From positions 5,572,501-5,636,500 of the forward strand of contig NC_008009.1 of NCBI RefSeq assembly GCF_000014005.1: 64,000 nt of DNA. Reading direction: 5' to 3'. Every line of letters begins with the position of its first letter. Positions within the stretch are counted from its first letter, which is position 1. Below, one piece after another: positions 8,539 through 17,360 of this stretch. Both the position numbers and the translations under genes were made by a program. Origin of the DNA: Candidatus Koribacter versatilis Ellin345. Lineage in GTDB: Bacteria > Acidobacteriota > Terriglobia > Terriglobales > Acidobacteriaceae. The notes below the pieces were generated by a model. It was given only the letters and a program-made list of their open reading frames with translations, did no database searches and was not told the DNA's origin.

Positions 8539-8615
8539 GATTATGGGCTGGCCGGAAAATCGGAGCAACCGGCTAGTGATTCGACGTGACACTGCGGCTT
8601 AGGGTTAGTGGTAAG

Positions 8616-8621
8616 TACAAT
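8616..8621 (+). promoter_or_regulatory. -10 box of waaA, leaderless type
   Basis: TACAAT, then ggctgc (6 nt), then the GTG start chosen for waaA. The same TANANT-N6-start arrangement occurs at ruvA, gatB, mnmE, panC and the gene at 61242. Confidence 0.5.
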
Positions 8622-8627
8622 GGCTGC

Positions 8628-9917
8628 GTGTACTTCGTCTACAGCCTGCTGCTGGGTCTGCTGATGCTGTTGGCCACTCCGTGGTGGCTGCTGCAAATGG
8701 CCCGGCATGCGAAGTACCGCGCCGGACTGGCGCAACGATTCGGCGCCGTACCTGCTCAACTCAAGAACATTCACCAGCGCGTGATCTGGGTGCATGCGGT
8801 GAGCGTGGGAGAAGTGCTCGCCGTGAGCACGCTGGTGCGCCAACTGCGCGAACGCCATCTGAACCATCGGGTACTCATCTCCACGACAACAGCGACCGGC
8901 AATCAATTGGCCCGGGATCGCTTCGGCTTCGACAACGTCTTCTACTTCCCTCTGGATTTTGGATTCGCGATTCGTCCTTACCTGAAGGCGCTGCGTCCGG
9001 AGATGGTGGTCGTGGCAGAGACGGAGTTCTGGCCGAACTTCCTGCGGTTGTCGGGAAATGCCGGCGCAAAGATTGCCGTGGTAAATGCGCGGATTTCCGA
9101 TCGCTCGTTTCCGCGATACCGGAGATGGAAGAGCGTCTTCGCACGCGTGCTGCGGCCGGTGGGCGTGTTCCTGGCACAGAGCGAAGAGGACGCGCGCAGG
9201 ATCATCGAGATCGGTGCCTCGAAGGACTGCGTACATGTGGGCGGCAACCTGAAGTTCGAGGTGAATGCCACGGCGAATGCAGAAATTGTGCATCGTGTGC
9301 GTGAAGGCTTCGCGGACGGCGGATCACAGCCGCTGATCATCGCAGGCAGTACGGTGGAAGGCGAAGAGCCCATGCTGCTGCATGCTTTCGCCGAGGTGCT
9401 GAAGGAATATCCGCGGATGGCGGTGATCTTGGCACCACGGCATCGGGAGCGTTTTGCGGCGGTGGCTAAGCTGGTGGCGGACTCGCCGTTTGAGCTAGTG
9501 CGGCGTTCAGATTGGGCCGATGAGCCGCTGCCGCCGGGAACGGTGCTGCTGCTCGACAGCATCGGCGAACTCGCTTCTCTGTATGCGCTGGCAGATGTCG
9601 CATTCGTTGGCGGAAGCCTAGTACGCAAGGGCGGACACAACATTCTGGAGCCGGCGCAACACGGCGTGCCGATCGTGATCGGGCCGCATTACGAGAATTT
9701 TCGCGACATCATTGCGATTTTCCAACGCGCCGACGCGGTGCGAATCGTGGAAGCGCCGCAACTTGGCAGTGAGTTTATTCGGTTGCTCAAAGATCATGCG
9801 GAGCGATCGGGGCCGTCGTCGTTGGGCCAGCGAGCGGCACAGGTGATGCGGGCGCAGGCGGGCGCAACCGAGCGGACGATGCAGGCACTGGAAAATTTTC
9901 TGGCGGGTGGGCGATGA
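8628..9917 (+). CDS. waaA: 3-deoxy-D-manno-octulosonic acid transferase
   Basis: A 429-aa Kdo transferase (GT30 family) that adds Kdo to lipid IVA at the inner face of the cytoplasmic membrane. The GTG at 8628 gives MYFVYSLLLGLLML, the usual N-terminal membrane helix; the frame extends to an ATG at 8586 but that adds a non-conserved leader. Family hallmarks are VIWVHAVSVGEVLA, FWPNFLR, VNARISDRSF, the AGSTVEGEEP loop and FVGGSLVRKGGHNILEPA, which carries donor-binding residues. It overlaps lpxK by 4 nt (ATGA), so the two are translationally coupled. Confidence 0.95.
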   Translation: MYFVYSLLLGLLMLLATPWWLLQMARHAKYRAGLAQRFGAVPAQLKNIHQRVIWVHAVSVGEVLAVSTLVRQLRERHLNHRVLISTTTATGNQLARDRFGFDNVFYFPLDFGFAIRPYLKALRPEMVVVAETEFWPNFLRLSGNAGAKIAVVNARISDRSFPRYRRWKSVFARVLRPVGVFLAQSEEDARRIIEIGASKDCVHVGGNLKFEVNATANAEIVHRVREGFADGGSQPLIIAGSTVEGEEPMLLHAFAEVLKEYPRMAVILAPRHRERFAAVAKLVADSPFELVRRSDWADEPLPPGTVLLLDSIGELASLYALADVAFVGGSLVRKGGHNILEPAQHGVPIVIGPHYENFRDIIAIFQRADAVRIVEAPQLGSEFIRLLKDHAERSGPSSLGQRAAQVMRAQAGATERTMQALENFLAGGR

Positions 9918-10882
9918 ATCCACTGTCGGCGCTCTTCGGCGCAGGCGTCGCGACGCGAAATGCGATGTTTGACCGCAGCTTGCTGAAGCAGCAGCGACTG
10001 CGCGGGCCGGTGGTGAGTGTGGGGAATTTGTGCGTCGGGGGAACGGGGAAAACGCCTTTCACGCAACTGCTCGGCGACTTGCTGATGCAGCGCGAGATTG
10101 ACTTCGACGTGCTCTCACGGGGCTACGGGCGGGAATCAACCGAAATTAAAATTGTCGAGCTGGATGGTTCCCCAAACGAATTCGGCGATGAGCCTCTGCT
10201 GCTAGCAAAGTACTTTGCGGCGAAGAAGCCAGAGAATCCGCCGCGAGTGATTGTCGGGGCCGACCGTTACGAAGCGGGGCGATTTGCTGAGCAGAAATTC
10301 GGGCCGCGCCTGCACCTGCTGGACGATGGCTTCCAGCATCGCGGATTGGCCAGGGACTTCGACATTGTGCTGCTCGCGCCGGACGATGCCGACCAGGTGC
10401 TTCTGCCGGTTGGGCGTTTGCGAGAACCTCTGACCGCACTGAAGCGCGCCCACGCGGTGGTTGCGACTGACGAGGTCAAGATAGAGGCGTTCCCGGTGAT
10501 GCCGCCACTTGTGTGGCGTGTGGAACGTGACATCGCTCTGCCGGAGCAACTCAGTCGGAACGCCCGAGTGCTGGCGTTTTGTGCCATAGCGCGGCCGCAT
10601 CGCTTCTTCACCGACCTGCGGCGTCACGGTCTGGAGCCAGTGGCTGAGCTGACATTCCGCGACCATCACCGCTACTCAGCGGCCGACATCGAGAAAATCG
10701 TTCGTGAAATTTCCAGCAGCCGAGCCGATTGCTGCGTAACGACCATCAAAGACATGATGAATCTCGGCGAGTTGGTGCACCGGTTAGCGCCGATCTACGC
10801 TGTGCGGCTCTCGCTGAAACTTAGAGATGCGGACGCGGCACTCGACGAGATCATCAAGATCATTGAACGACGGCAAGGCTGA
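9914..10882 (+). CDS. lpxK: Tetraacyldisaccharide 4'-kinase
   Basis: A 322-aa kinase that phosphorylates the 4' position of the lipid A disaccharide precursor at the inner membrane. The P-loop is VGNLCVGGTGKTPF (residues 36-49). GDEPLLLA, DDGFQHRGLARDFDIVLL and the C-terminal FRDHHRYSAADI are typical of the family, and the DDGFQH motif carries catalytic residues. It starts inside the end of waaA and is followed 9 nt later by the PfkB-like gene. This makes a compact lipid A/core operon. Confidence 0.96.
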   Translation: MNPLSALFGAGVATRNAMFDRSLLKQQRLRGPVVSVGNLCVGGTGKTPFTQLLGDLLMQREIDFDVLSRGYGRESTEIKIVELDGSPNEFGDEPLLLAKYFAAKKPENPPRVIVGADRYEAGRFAEQKFGPRLHLLDDGFQHRGLARDFDIVLLAPDDADQVLLPVGRLREPLTALKRAHAVVATDEVKIEAFPVMPPLVWRVERDIALPEQLSRNARVLAFCAIARPHRFFTDLRRHGLEPVAELTFRDHHRYSAADIEKIVREISSSRADCCVTTIKDMMNLGELVHRLAPIYAVRLSLKLRDADAALDEIIKIIERRQG

Positions 10883-10891
10883 GGGCGAGAC

Positions 10892-11767
10892 GTGAGCAAG
10901 GGACAGGACACGGCAAAGCTGGTGGACATCTTTGAGTCGCTTAGCGATGTAACGCTGACGATTGTGGCGGACTTTCTTGACGATCTCAGCTCTGGTGGAG
11001 CGAATGTCGCGCTACGACTGGCGGACATCGGCGCCTCGGTGTTTCCTGTCGGAGTGGTCGGTGAGGACGAGGGCGGTCAGAAGATTTTCCACGCGTTGCA
11101 GCAGCACAAGATCAGCACCAGCGGCATCAGCAGGATCAAGAACTACGCCACTCCCAGTTCCTCGGGGAATGAGCTGCTCCACGGCGAGCATCCCGCCCTC
11201 CTGAACCTGGTCGAGCACGCGCGAAAGTTTGCATCGGCTTCTGATGGCATGTACGTGTGCGACTACGGGATCGGAGCGGCGAGCCCACGTCTATTGAACT
11301 TCATTAAGTCGAACGGATGTTTGCGCGAGAAGACACTCGTGGCGCGATCACTACACAGGCTGGCGGAGTTCGAGCAGCTGACGGCGGCCGTCGCCAGCGG
11401 GCGAGAGTTGGAGGAAGCGATCGGCGTTGAGATTGGTGGCGATGCGGAGAAGCTCGAAGCTGCTGCCGAGGGCATGAAGCAGGAGCTGCAGTCCGACTCG
11501 TTCGTGGCGGTTGATACCCAAGCTGTTTTCGTCTTGAGCGGTCGCCACAGACCGGATCGAATCTCGATCCAAACATCGGCGGATGTTGATCTTCTTGGAG
11601 CGTTCTTTGCGGCGGGATTAGCGGCGGGTGCCGAGGCGCGAGAGTCCGCTGAACTGGCGGCGAAGATCGTCACATTTTTCGGGGCGCGGAATCCAGAAAA
11701 GCGTCCCCGACGAGAAGAAGTCCAGGAGTTCCTTACGAGCTCGAAGGCATCGCGACAGGTGCGGTGA
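10892..11767 (+). CDS. Degenerate PfkB/ribokinase-fold protein in the LPS cluster
   Basis: A 291-aa protein starting at GTG. It keeps the PfkB-fold signature GGANVALRLADIGASVFPVGVVGEDEGG (family nucleotide-sugar kinase region, residues 35-61) and a DYG motif at 124-126. This is closest in layout to the heptose-7-phosphate kinase domain of HldE. The C-terminal DTxGAGD anion-hole and catalytic-base motif is absent: the matching stretch reads SADVDLLGAF (229-238), with Val where the catalytic Asp should be. The substrate-lid region after residue 31 is also shortened. It sits between lpxK and the heptosyltransferase gene, so a role in heptose supply or its regulation is inferred, probably without normal kinase activity. 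Confidence 0.65.
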   Translation: MSKGQDTAKLVDIFESLSDVTLTIVADFLDDLSSGGANVALRLADIGASVFPVGVVGEDEGGQKIFHALQQHKISTSGISRIKNYATPSSSGNELLHGEHPALLNLVEHARKFASASDGMYVCDYGIGAASPRLLNFIKSNGCLREKTLVARSLHRLAEFEQLTAAVASGRELEEAIGVEIGGDAEKLEAAAEGMKQELQSDSFVAVDTQAVFVLSGRHRPDRISIQTSADVDLLGAFFAAGLAAGAEARESAELAAKIVTFFGARNPEKRPRREEVQEFLTSSKASRQVR

Positions 11768-11780
11768 GTGCCGGTTCTTG

Positions 11781-11786
11781 TACACT
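11781..11786 (+). promoter_or_regulatory. Possible -10 box before the heptosyltransferase gene
   Basis: TACACT ends 5 nt before the GTG start at 11792, in the 24-nt gap after the PfkB-like gene. It may drive a separate leaderless or near-leaderless transcript. The intervening gaaag could also serve as a weak SD for a GTG two codons later. Confidence 0.35.
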
Positions 11787-11791
11787 GAAAG

Positions 11792-12868
11792 GTGTCCGTG
11801 AGTTCGACAAGTGAGCCGCAAAAGATCCTCGTGCTACGACTAGGATCGATGGGCGATATCATTCACTCGCTTCCTGCGGTGAGCGCCCTGCGAGCGTCTT
11901 TTCCTTCCGCAATGATTGGCTGGGCGATTGAGGAGCGCTGGGCTCCCCTGCTTTCGAGTCCGGAGGCGCGTTTTGCCGCGCGCGGTGAAGGCAAACCGCT
12001 GGTGGACATCCTGCACATTGTGAATACCCGTGCGTGGCGGAATGCCTGGCTTTCCGGTGAGACGTGGCGCGAGATCAAAGACACCGTCACAGGATTGCGC
12101 GCCGCGCAGTACGATGTAGCCATCGACATCCAAGGCGCCATGAAGTCGGCCGTGCTTGGACGCCTTGCGCGTCCTCGAAGGCGCTTCGGGTTTGCGCAGC
12201 CGTGGGAAGGTGCGGCCACCATGTTTTACAGCCACCAGGTCCAGCCAACCGGAACGCATATTGCCGATCGAAACTGGTCATTGGCAACGGCAGCTGGAGC
12301 TACGGCAAGACCCGAACATTTATTTCCGATCCCGATTGATCCGGTAGCGGAAGCGTGGGCTGATGCCAAGCTGCGCGAATGTGGCTTCAAGGAATTCGCG
12401 ATTGTGAATCCGGGGGCAGGCTGGGGATCGAAGTGCTGGCCGGCAGAGCGCTTTGGAGAAGTGGCGAAGCGCTTGGCGACAAACGGAATTGCATCCGTGA
12501 TTAACGCGGGGCCAGGCGAAGAAGAGTTGGGGAAAGCGGTGGAAAATGCGAGTGGAGGAGCGGCGATGCAGCTTTCCACTACGCTCTCAGAGTTGATTGC
12601 GCTGACGCGGCGGGCAACGCTTTTTATCGGCGGCGATACCGGGCCTTTGCATCTCGCCGTCGCACTGAATACACCGAGCGTGGCGCTGTTTGGGCCCACG
12701 GATCCCGCGCGCAACGGGCCGTATGGCGGGAGAGCGGTTGTCGTGCGTAGCCCGCAAAGTGTGACCACGTACAAGCGGTCCGCAGCGATGGAAGGCGGGC
12801 TGTCGTCCATCACGGCGGAAGAAGTGCTTGCGGCCGCCGGAGAGATATTGGGGAAGACGATTGCCTAG
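11792..12868 (+). CDS. waaC: Glycosyltransferase family 9, LPS heptosyltransferase (WaaC-like)
   Basis: A 358-aa GT9 protein that should transfer heptose from an ADP-heptose donor to the Kdo of LPS inner core. The N-terminal domain begins ILVLRLGSMGDIIHSLPA, the acceptor-side motif of heptosyltransferases. The C-terminal donor domain carries IVNPGAGWGSKCWPAERFGE and FIGGDTGPLHLAVALNTP. The N-terminal motif with GSMGDIIHSLPAV favours heptosyltransferase I over II, but the exact acceptor cannot be fixed from sequence. A GTG three codons in is an alternative start. Confidence 0.88.
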   Translation: MSVSSTSEPQKILVLRLGSMGDIIHSLPAVSALRASFPSAMIGWAIEERWAPLLSSPEARFAARGEGKPLVDILHIVNTRAWRNAWLSGETWREIKDTVTGLRAAQYDVAIDIQGAMKSAVLGRLARPRRRFGFAQPWEGAATMFYSHQVQPTGTHIADRNWSLATAAGATARPEHLFPIPIDPVAEAWADAKLRECGFKEFAIVNPGAGWGSKCWPAERFGEVAKRLATNGIASVINAGPGEEELGKAVENASGGAAMQLSTTLSELIALTRRATLFIGGDTGPLHLAVALNTPSVALFGPTDPARNGPYGGRAVVVRSPQSVTTYKRSAAMEGGLSSITAEEVLAAAGEILGKTIA

Positions 12869-13418
12869 CACGCAGCCAACCGGTTGGAGCAAAATCGCAC
12901 GGCGCATCCGTGTGCCGTTGGGATTTGTCTTCGCGGTTGTCTATTTCTGGCTGGCAAAACCGACGTGGCTCTTCATTGGAATTGGGGCGGCGATCGCCGC
13001 GGTTGGAATCGCGATACGCGCAGCGGCTGCAGGACACGTGAAGAAGAACCGCGAACTCACCACGACTGGCCCTTATGCATACACGCGAAATCCGCTGTAT
13101 CTCGGCTCGACGATTATCGCGCTCGGCTTCGGAATCGCATCGCGCAACTGGTGGGTGGCGGTCGGTTTAGTGGTTCTGTTCCTCGCGATCTATTTGCCGG
13201 TGATTCGTTCTGAAGAAGAATACTTGCGCGGAGAATTTGCGGGATTCGATGAATACTGTCAGCAAGTGCCACGTCTAATTCCCAGGCTGCGCGCCGCCGG
13301 TGGCGGGAAGGGTTCCTTCTCGAAGGAGCTGTATTTACGCCATCGCGAATACAATGCGGTCATCGGGGCAGTACTGATGGTGGCCGCGTTAGCCGCGAAG
13401 CTCGTGTATTCTCGATAG
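12861..13418 (+). CDS. Isoprenylcysteine carboxyl methyltransferase-like membrane protein
   Basis: A protein of about 185 aa with four hydrophobic segments. It carries the ICMT/PEMT-family C-terminal pattern GPYAYTRNPLYLGS, then RSEEEYLRGEFAGFDEYCQQVPR, which binds the methyl donor. Members of this group methylate small or isoprenoid substrates at membranes; the substrate here is unknown. The start is uncertain. TTG at 12861 overlaps the stop of the heptosyltransferase by 8 nt, whereas the frame stays open to 12828. It lies at the end of the LPS operon, so lipid or glycan modification is possible. Confidence 0.8.
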   Translation: MPSTQPTGWSKIARRIRVPLGFVFAVVYFWLAKPTWLFIGIGAAIAAVGIAIRAAAAGHVKKNRELTTTGPYAYTRNPLYLGSTIIALGFGIASRNWWVAVGLVVLFLAIYLPVIRSEEEYLRGEFAGFDEYCQQVPRLIPRLRAAGGGKGSFSKELYLRHREYNAVIGAVLMVAALAAKLVYSR

Positions 13419-13422
13419 TCGA

Positions 13423-14244
13423 GTGACCCTTTTGAGACCAAGATTTTTGATCTGCCTGGCATGGTTGCTGCTGGGTTTGACAGCAGGCAGCATCGGGCAG
13501 GCAGGCGGAAATGCCGCGCCCGCGGCGACCGATACCATCGGGCCCGTGTACGCAATCCAGCCACTCTCGCCGAACTTCCATCTGCCGGTCGGGCAGACAT
13601 TCGTATACGAGGCAGACTGGCGCCTCTGGACTGCCGGCAACGCGATCTTCCGAATCGAGAATACCGGGACCGAGTATCACGTGAGCGCCTCCGCCGACTC
13701 CATTGGCGCAGTGGCGATGCTGTACCGCGTTGCGGACCGCTTCGAGGCGTACTTCGATAACAAGACACTCTGCTCGTCGCGCATTACGAAGCACACGGAA
13801 GAAGGCACGCATAAACGCGAGACGAACATCCGATTTGACTACGCACGACGCAAAGCCGTGCTTGATGAGCGCAACCTGAAAGACAACCAGATGAAACACC
13901 AGGAAGAGGACATCCCAAGCTGCGTGACGGATGTGCTCTCGGGGATCTGGTATGGCGCGACCCTGCCGCTACACGAGAATGCGACGTACAACTTCCCGCT
14001 GAATGATGGCGGAAAGACCGTCAACGTACAGGCGCACGTCGAAGGCAAGGAAGAGGTCAAGACGCCAGCGGGGACATTCCAAACCGTGCGCGTGCAGCCC
14101 GAAGCGGACTCCGGCCTCCTGAAGAAACGCGGCAAGATCTGGGTGTGGTACACCAACGACGGTCAGCACATTCCGGTGCTGATGCGCGCCCGCATGTTCT
14201 GGGGCACGCTGACCATCCGCCTGGTCAGAATCGAAAAACAGTAA
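13423..14244 (+). CDS. DUF3108 domain secreted protein
   Basis: A 273-aa protein with a signal peptide (ICLAWLLLGLTAGSIGQAGG). The mature part matches the DUF3108 family: HLPVGQTFVYEADWRLWTAG, then RVADRFEAYFD, and a C-terminal GRVWVWYTNDGQHIPV-like block (here GKIWVWYTNDGQHIPVLM). DUF3108 proteins are periplasmic beta-rich proteins of unknown function, often near LPS or polysaccharide genes, as here. It begins 4 nt after the preceding gene, so co-transcription is likely. Confidence 0.85.
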   Translation: MTLLRPRFLICLAWLLLGLTAGSIGQAGGNAAPAATDTIGPVYAIQPLSPNFHLPVGQTFVYEADWRLWTAGNAIFRIENTGTEYHVSASADSIGAVAMLYRVADRFEAYFDNKTLCSSRITKHTEEGTHKRETNIRFDYARRKAVLDERNLKDNQMKHQEEDIPSCVTDVLSGIWYGATLPLHENATYNFPLNDGGKTVNVQAHVEGKEEVKTPAGTFQTVRVQPEADSGLLKKRGKIWVWYTNDGQHIPVLMRARMFWGTLTIRLVRIEKQ

Positions 14245-14520
14245 TCAGATAATCCGATAGCGCTCGCGCATGAGGCGTTGCAGCCGCGGCTTGTAGATTA
14301 AGTCGAAGGCGAGTTCCTTGTCGGGGAACATCGCAAGGGCGGCGCGCTTGGCATCGTTCGCCATCTGCGAGGCCTCTTCGATGCTGAGGTTCGGGTCCTG
14401 CGCGATCACCGACATGACCATGTCGATCATGATCTGCAGCCGGCGTAATTTCTTTCGTTCGTCTTCCAGTTCCTGAAGGTGCTCGGGCGTGCTGCTGGGT
14501 TCGGTATGTCCTGTAGCCAT
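14245..14520 (-). CDS. Small conserved-looking cytoplasmic protein, unknown
   Basis: A 91-aa protein from the ATG at 14520, which has GAGGAG four nt upstream. The frame extends to 14559 but that start lacks an SD. It is highly charged and predicted all-helical: a coiled-coil-like start (HLQELEDERKKLRRLQIMIDMV) and a second helix (NLSIEEASQMANDAKRAALAMF). No family is recognised. It ends directly against the stop of the DUF3108 gene on the other strand. Confidence 0.65.
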   Translation of the reverse strand: MATGHTEPSSTPEHLQELEDERKKLRRLQIMIDMVMSVIAQDPNLSIEEASQMANDAKRAALAMFPDKELAFDLIYKPRLQRLMRERYRII

Positions 14521-14765
14521 GATCTCCTCAACGGCGGAAGCATCCAGATTGCCGAGCATGGAGCATTCGCCGTGGCTTGCGCTGAGTTCTTCTCAATTGG
14601 ATGTACGACGCCCTGCACGGCGGTTGCCAGCCGCCTTCCCGGAGCAGTCCCCACCACCTGCTTTGCCGCGCATAATACACCCGCTCTGCGCGGACGCAAG
14701 TAGATTCCTGTGCTGAAACCGAGTGCGCCTTTGTAGTTACTCTTCGCCCTATGGCGCGAAGTGGC

Positions 14766-14771
14766 TACAAT
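14766..14771 (+). promoter_or_regulatory. -10 box of ruvA, leaderless type
   Basis: TACAAT, then cgaaac (6 nt), then the GTG of ruvA. No SD is present upstream of that GTG. Confidence 0.5.
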
Positions 14772-14777
14772 CGAAAC

Positions 14778-15359
14778 GTGATTGCGCATCTTCGAGGAAA
14801 GATCCTGGCCAAGCGGCCGAACCAGGTCATTGTGGATTGCGGTGGCGTGGGCTACGACGTGACCATCAGCGTGCCGACGTTCTCCGAGCTTGGGGCTGAT
14901 GGTACGGAAGCTTCCCTCTACGTACACACCCACGTACGGGAGGATGCGCTTGCGCTTTATGGATTCGTGCATCCGCAGGAGAAGCAATTATTCGAACGTT
15001 TGCTGACCGTGAGCGGCATAGGGCCGAAGTTGGCGATCACGGTGCTGAGTATGGCGGCGAACGAGGTTGTGGGAGCCATTCGCGGTAATGACGTCACTCG
15101 GCTGACAAAGATTCCGGGCGTCGGAAAGAAGACCGCGGAGCGAATGATTCTGGAACTGAAGGACAAGCTGGAAACGTTCGGTGCAACTCCGGAGATCCCG
15201 AAAGCGAGCCAGGCGGAAGAGGATGTGATTTCGGCCTTGGTAAACCTCGGATATCAGAGGGCCGCAGCGGAACAGGCGGTGACGCGCGCTCTCAAAACAG
15301 GCTCCTCTTCAGCGTTCGATCAGCTCTTTCGCGGAGCTTTGGGGATGCTGTCGAGGTAA
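14778..15359 (+). CDS. ruvA: Holliday junction branch migration protein RuvA
   Basis: A 193-aa RuvA, the tetrameric junction-binding partner of the RuvB helicase. The GTG at 14778 gives MIAHLRGKIL, the normal family start; the frame's ATG at 14751 would add nine unconserved residues. The OB-fold domain (1-65) includes VDCGGVGYDVTIS. The helix-hairpin-helix domain includes SGIGPKLAITVLS and PGVGKKTAERMILELKDKL. The C-terminal domain III (DVISALVNLGYQRAAAEQAV) that contacts RuvB is complete. ruvB and ruvC are not next to it. Confidence 0.97.
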   Translation: MIAHLRGKILAKRPNQVIVDCGGVGYDVTISVPTFSELGADGTEASLYVHTHVREDALALYGFVHPQEKQLFERLLTVSGIGPKLAITVLSMAANEVVGAIRGNDVTRLTKIPGVGKKTAERMILELKDKLETFGATPEIPKASQAEEDVISALVNLGYQRAAAEQAVTRALKTGSSSAFDQLFRGALGMLSR

Positions 15360-15361
15360 CC

Positions 15362-16102
15362 ATGCGCAAACTTCTTTTCCTTCTGGCGATTTTCTTGGCT
15401 GCTGGGTGCTCGGTGAGCGCACAGGTGGAGGCTCCCAAGGAAGCGCCACCCGTCGAAGCTCCGAAAGAAACCGCACCCGTGGACGCACCCAAAACTCCGG
15501 AGCAACCGAAGGCTGGCGACTCCGAAGACCCAAACAGGCCAAGAGGCGTGCTGCATTTGTCGGAAGTCAAGGATCCGCCAACCGTGCACGCGCAGCAAAA
15601 ATGCACGAACTATTCGTTTGTTGCAGCGTTGGAAGGCGTGCTGGCGTACCAGAAGGTCGAGCTGAAGCAGGACATGTGGGCTGACAAGTACTATGGCGGG
15701 TCGCTCTGCCTCGACGACATGGGCAAGATGGATGACATCATCCGCAAAACCGAGGGCGAGTACACGCTCGACGATGGCCGCAAGGTGGAACTGAAACTGC
15801 AATATTTCCCAGGAGTGCCCTCAAACACGTCAGCGCTGTTGGTGCCGATCCTGACAGATGAGATCCAGATTGTCTTCATCGATGGACATGCCGACTTGCT
15901 GACCGGCGCGATGTGGGACGATTGGCAGTCGAAGCGCGGCGAACGCATGGTGGATTTGAAAGAGCTTCATCTGCTGGATCCGATGCTGGAGACCGACAAG
16001 CAGCGCGTGGTGCTGGATGGCAGCCAAGGTGACTTTTTGAAGATCACCGGCTTTATGAAGGTAAAAGCCACGGAAGTGCACGTGCAGTACTGGCCTAAGT
16101 AG
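15362..16102 (+). CDS. Putative lipoprotein with papain-like cysteine-protease features
   Basis: A 246-aa protein with lipobox LAAGC (Cys16) and a 45-residue linker of PKEAPPVEAPKE-type repeats. The globular part opens with QQKCTNYSFVAALEGVLAY. A Cys followed by a hydrophobic helix, with a Gln just before it, recalls C39/papain-like peptidases. A later FIDGHADLLTGA could supply the His. The typical Asn/Asp is not obvious, so activity is uncertain. It starts 2 nt after ruvA and may share its transcript. Its 3' end overlaps the convergent glycosyltransferase by 8 nt. Confidence 0.65.
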   Translation: MRKLLFLLAIFLAAGCSVSAQVEAPKEAPPVEAPKETAPVDAPKTPEQPKAGDSEDPNRPRGVLHLSEVKDPPTVHAQQKCTNYSFVAALEGVLAYQKVELKQDMWADKYYGGSLCLDDMGKMDDIIRKTEGEYTLDDGRKVELKLQYFPGVPSNTSALLVPILTDEIQIVFIDGHADLLTGAMWDDWQSKRGERMVDLKELHLLDPMLETDKQRVVLDGSQGDFLKITGFMKVKATEVHVQYWPK

Positions 16103-17360
16103 CCTTTTTCCTGGACGCGAATTCCTCGTACAACACGACAAAGAGGTAGGCGCCGAGCACGACCAGCTCCGGTTCGATCGCGTGCCGATACTTCGGGTTC
16201 GCATATGTGAAGTAGTAGGGGAGTGGGTAGACCAGTACGACAGCGACGAATAAGATCCATCCACAGGGACGCCGCGTGAGCACAAATAACAGGCCCAGAA
16301 GGCTCACGACTGACAGCCACCAGACCTCCCAAGGCGACCACCACTCGTTAGACTGATAAGTCACGACGGTGCCGTCCCAAAACCATTGCGCGCGTTTCAG
16401 AGTGAGCTCGCGAAATTCCGACGGGTAGTTGTGGACGAAATCCATGGCGAGCTTCTTACGGTCTTCCATATAGCCGAGCTCGCCGAGGGTCTCGAAACGA
16501 TGTAGGAGTCGATCGCTCCCCGTCGGGTGCAACGGTCCGAAACCGAGGCCGGTGCTGCCGTGGAAGTTGCCAAGCTGGAACTCGAGCCAGAAGTTATCGC
16601 GCACAAAAAAGACTTTATGGAAGTTCACATAGTTGCGCGCGAGCCACGGCGTAAGCACCGCGAAAAATAGCGCCGCCGAAAGAACCGCTGACTTGAACCA
16701 CGGCTTGCCGGCCCTGTGGTTGCGGACTAGCGCGAAGATCCCCGCGAATGGCAGCATGCTGACAAGCGCGGGATTCGCCAGCGAGGTAAATCCCCATGCC
16801 GCACCAAAGCCGATCCAGCGCGAGGTTGTGCCGTCTTGCGCGAGGTCCATCGTCAGGATGAATACCCACGTGAGCAGCAGCGCGCTGAGTGAGAACTCCC
16901 AGATCCAACTGATGTCCCAACGAAAGAACACAGGGAAGAGGGTCCACGCCCACGCGGCAAGGAAGGCAGAGCGATGGCCCAGTGTACGAATCCCCAGCTT
17001 ATGAATCAGAACTGCATTCAGCGAGCCGAACACGCAATTCATGCTGAGCAGCGCAATGTTCGTGGCGTGTGTGTAGGAGCCGAAGAGGCGATAAATCAGC
17101 GAGCCGAGAAACGGATAGACGGGGGGAAACGCGCCCGTCGGGCCCGAATTGCCGCCATAGGGTGACGAGAAACCCTGTCCGGTTGCGAGTTTTTCGATGA
17201 GGCGTCCGACCTCGTTGTACGGTACCGCAGTCGGGATGATGTAGCTCTTCCACCACAGCATGCAGACGATGCGCAGCACGAACGCCGTCGCGAAAAGAGA
17301 AATGTAAAGGTTGCGGTAGTCGGGTTTCGCCGCGACAGGAGCATCCGGCATGGTGGGCAT
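16095..17360 (-). CDS. Polytopic membrane glycosyltransferase (PMT/ArnT-like, GT39 or GT83 type)
   Basis: A 421-aa protein with about ten hydrophobic segments. The first extracytoplasmic loop contains an acidic residue and the stretch YNEVGRLIEKLATGQGFSSPY, as in polyprenyl-phosphate-sugar dependent transferases. PTGAFPPVYPFLGSLIYRLFG follows in the usual place. The C-terminus has YANPKYRHAIEPELVVLGAY, similar to the RYRHP(I)EP motif of acidobacterial members. It probably moves a sugar from a lipid carrier to an extracytoplasmic acceptor; the substrate is unknown. Confidence 0.78.
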   Translation of the reverse strand: MPTMPDAPVAAKPDYRNLYISLFATAFVLRIVCMLWWKSYIIPTAVPYNEVGRLIEKLATGQGFSSPYGGNSGPTGAFPPVYPFLGSLIYRLFGSYTHATNIALLSMNCVFGSLNAVLIHKLGIRTLGHRSAFLAAWAWTLFPVFFRWDISWIWEFSLSALLLTWVFILTMDLAQDGTTSRWIGFGAAWGFTSLANPALVSMLPFAGIFALVRNHRAGKPWFKSAVLSAALFFAVLTPWLARNYVNFHKVFFVRDNFWLEFQLGNFHGSTGLGFGPLHPTGSDRLLHRFETLGELGYMEDRKKLAMDFVHNYPSEFRELTLKRAQWFWDGTVVTYQSNEWWSPWEVWWLSVVSLLGLLFVLTRRPCGWILFVAVVLVYPLPYYFTYANPKYRHAIEPELVVLGAYLFVVLYEEFASRKKAT

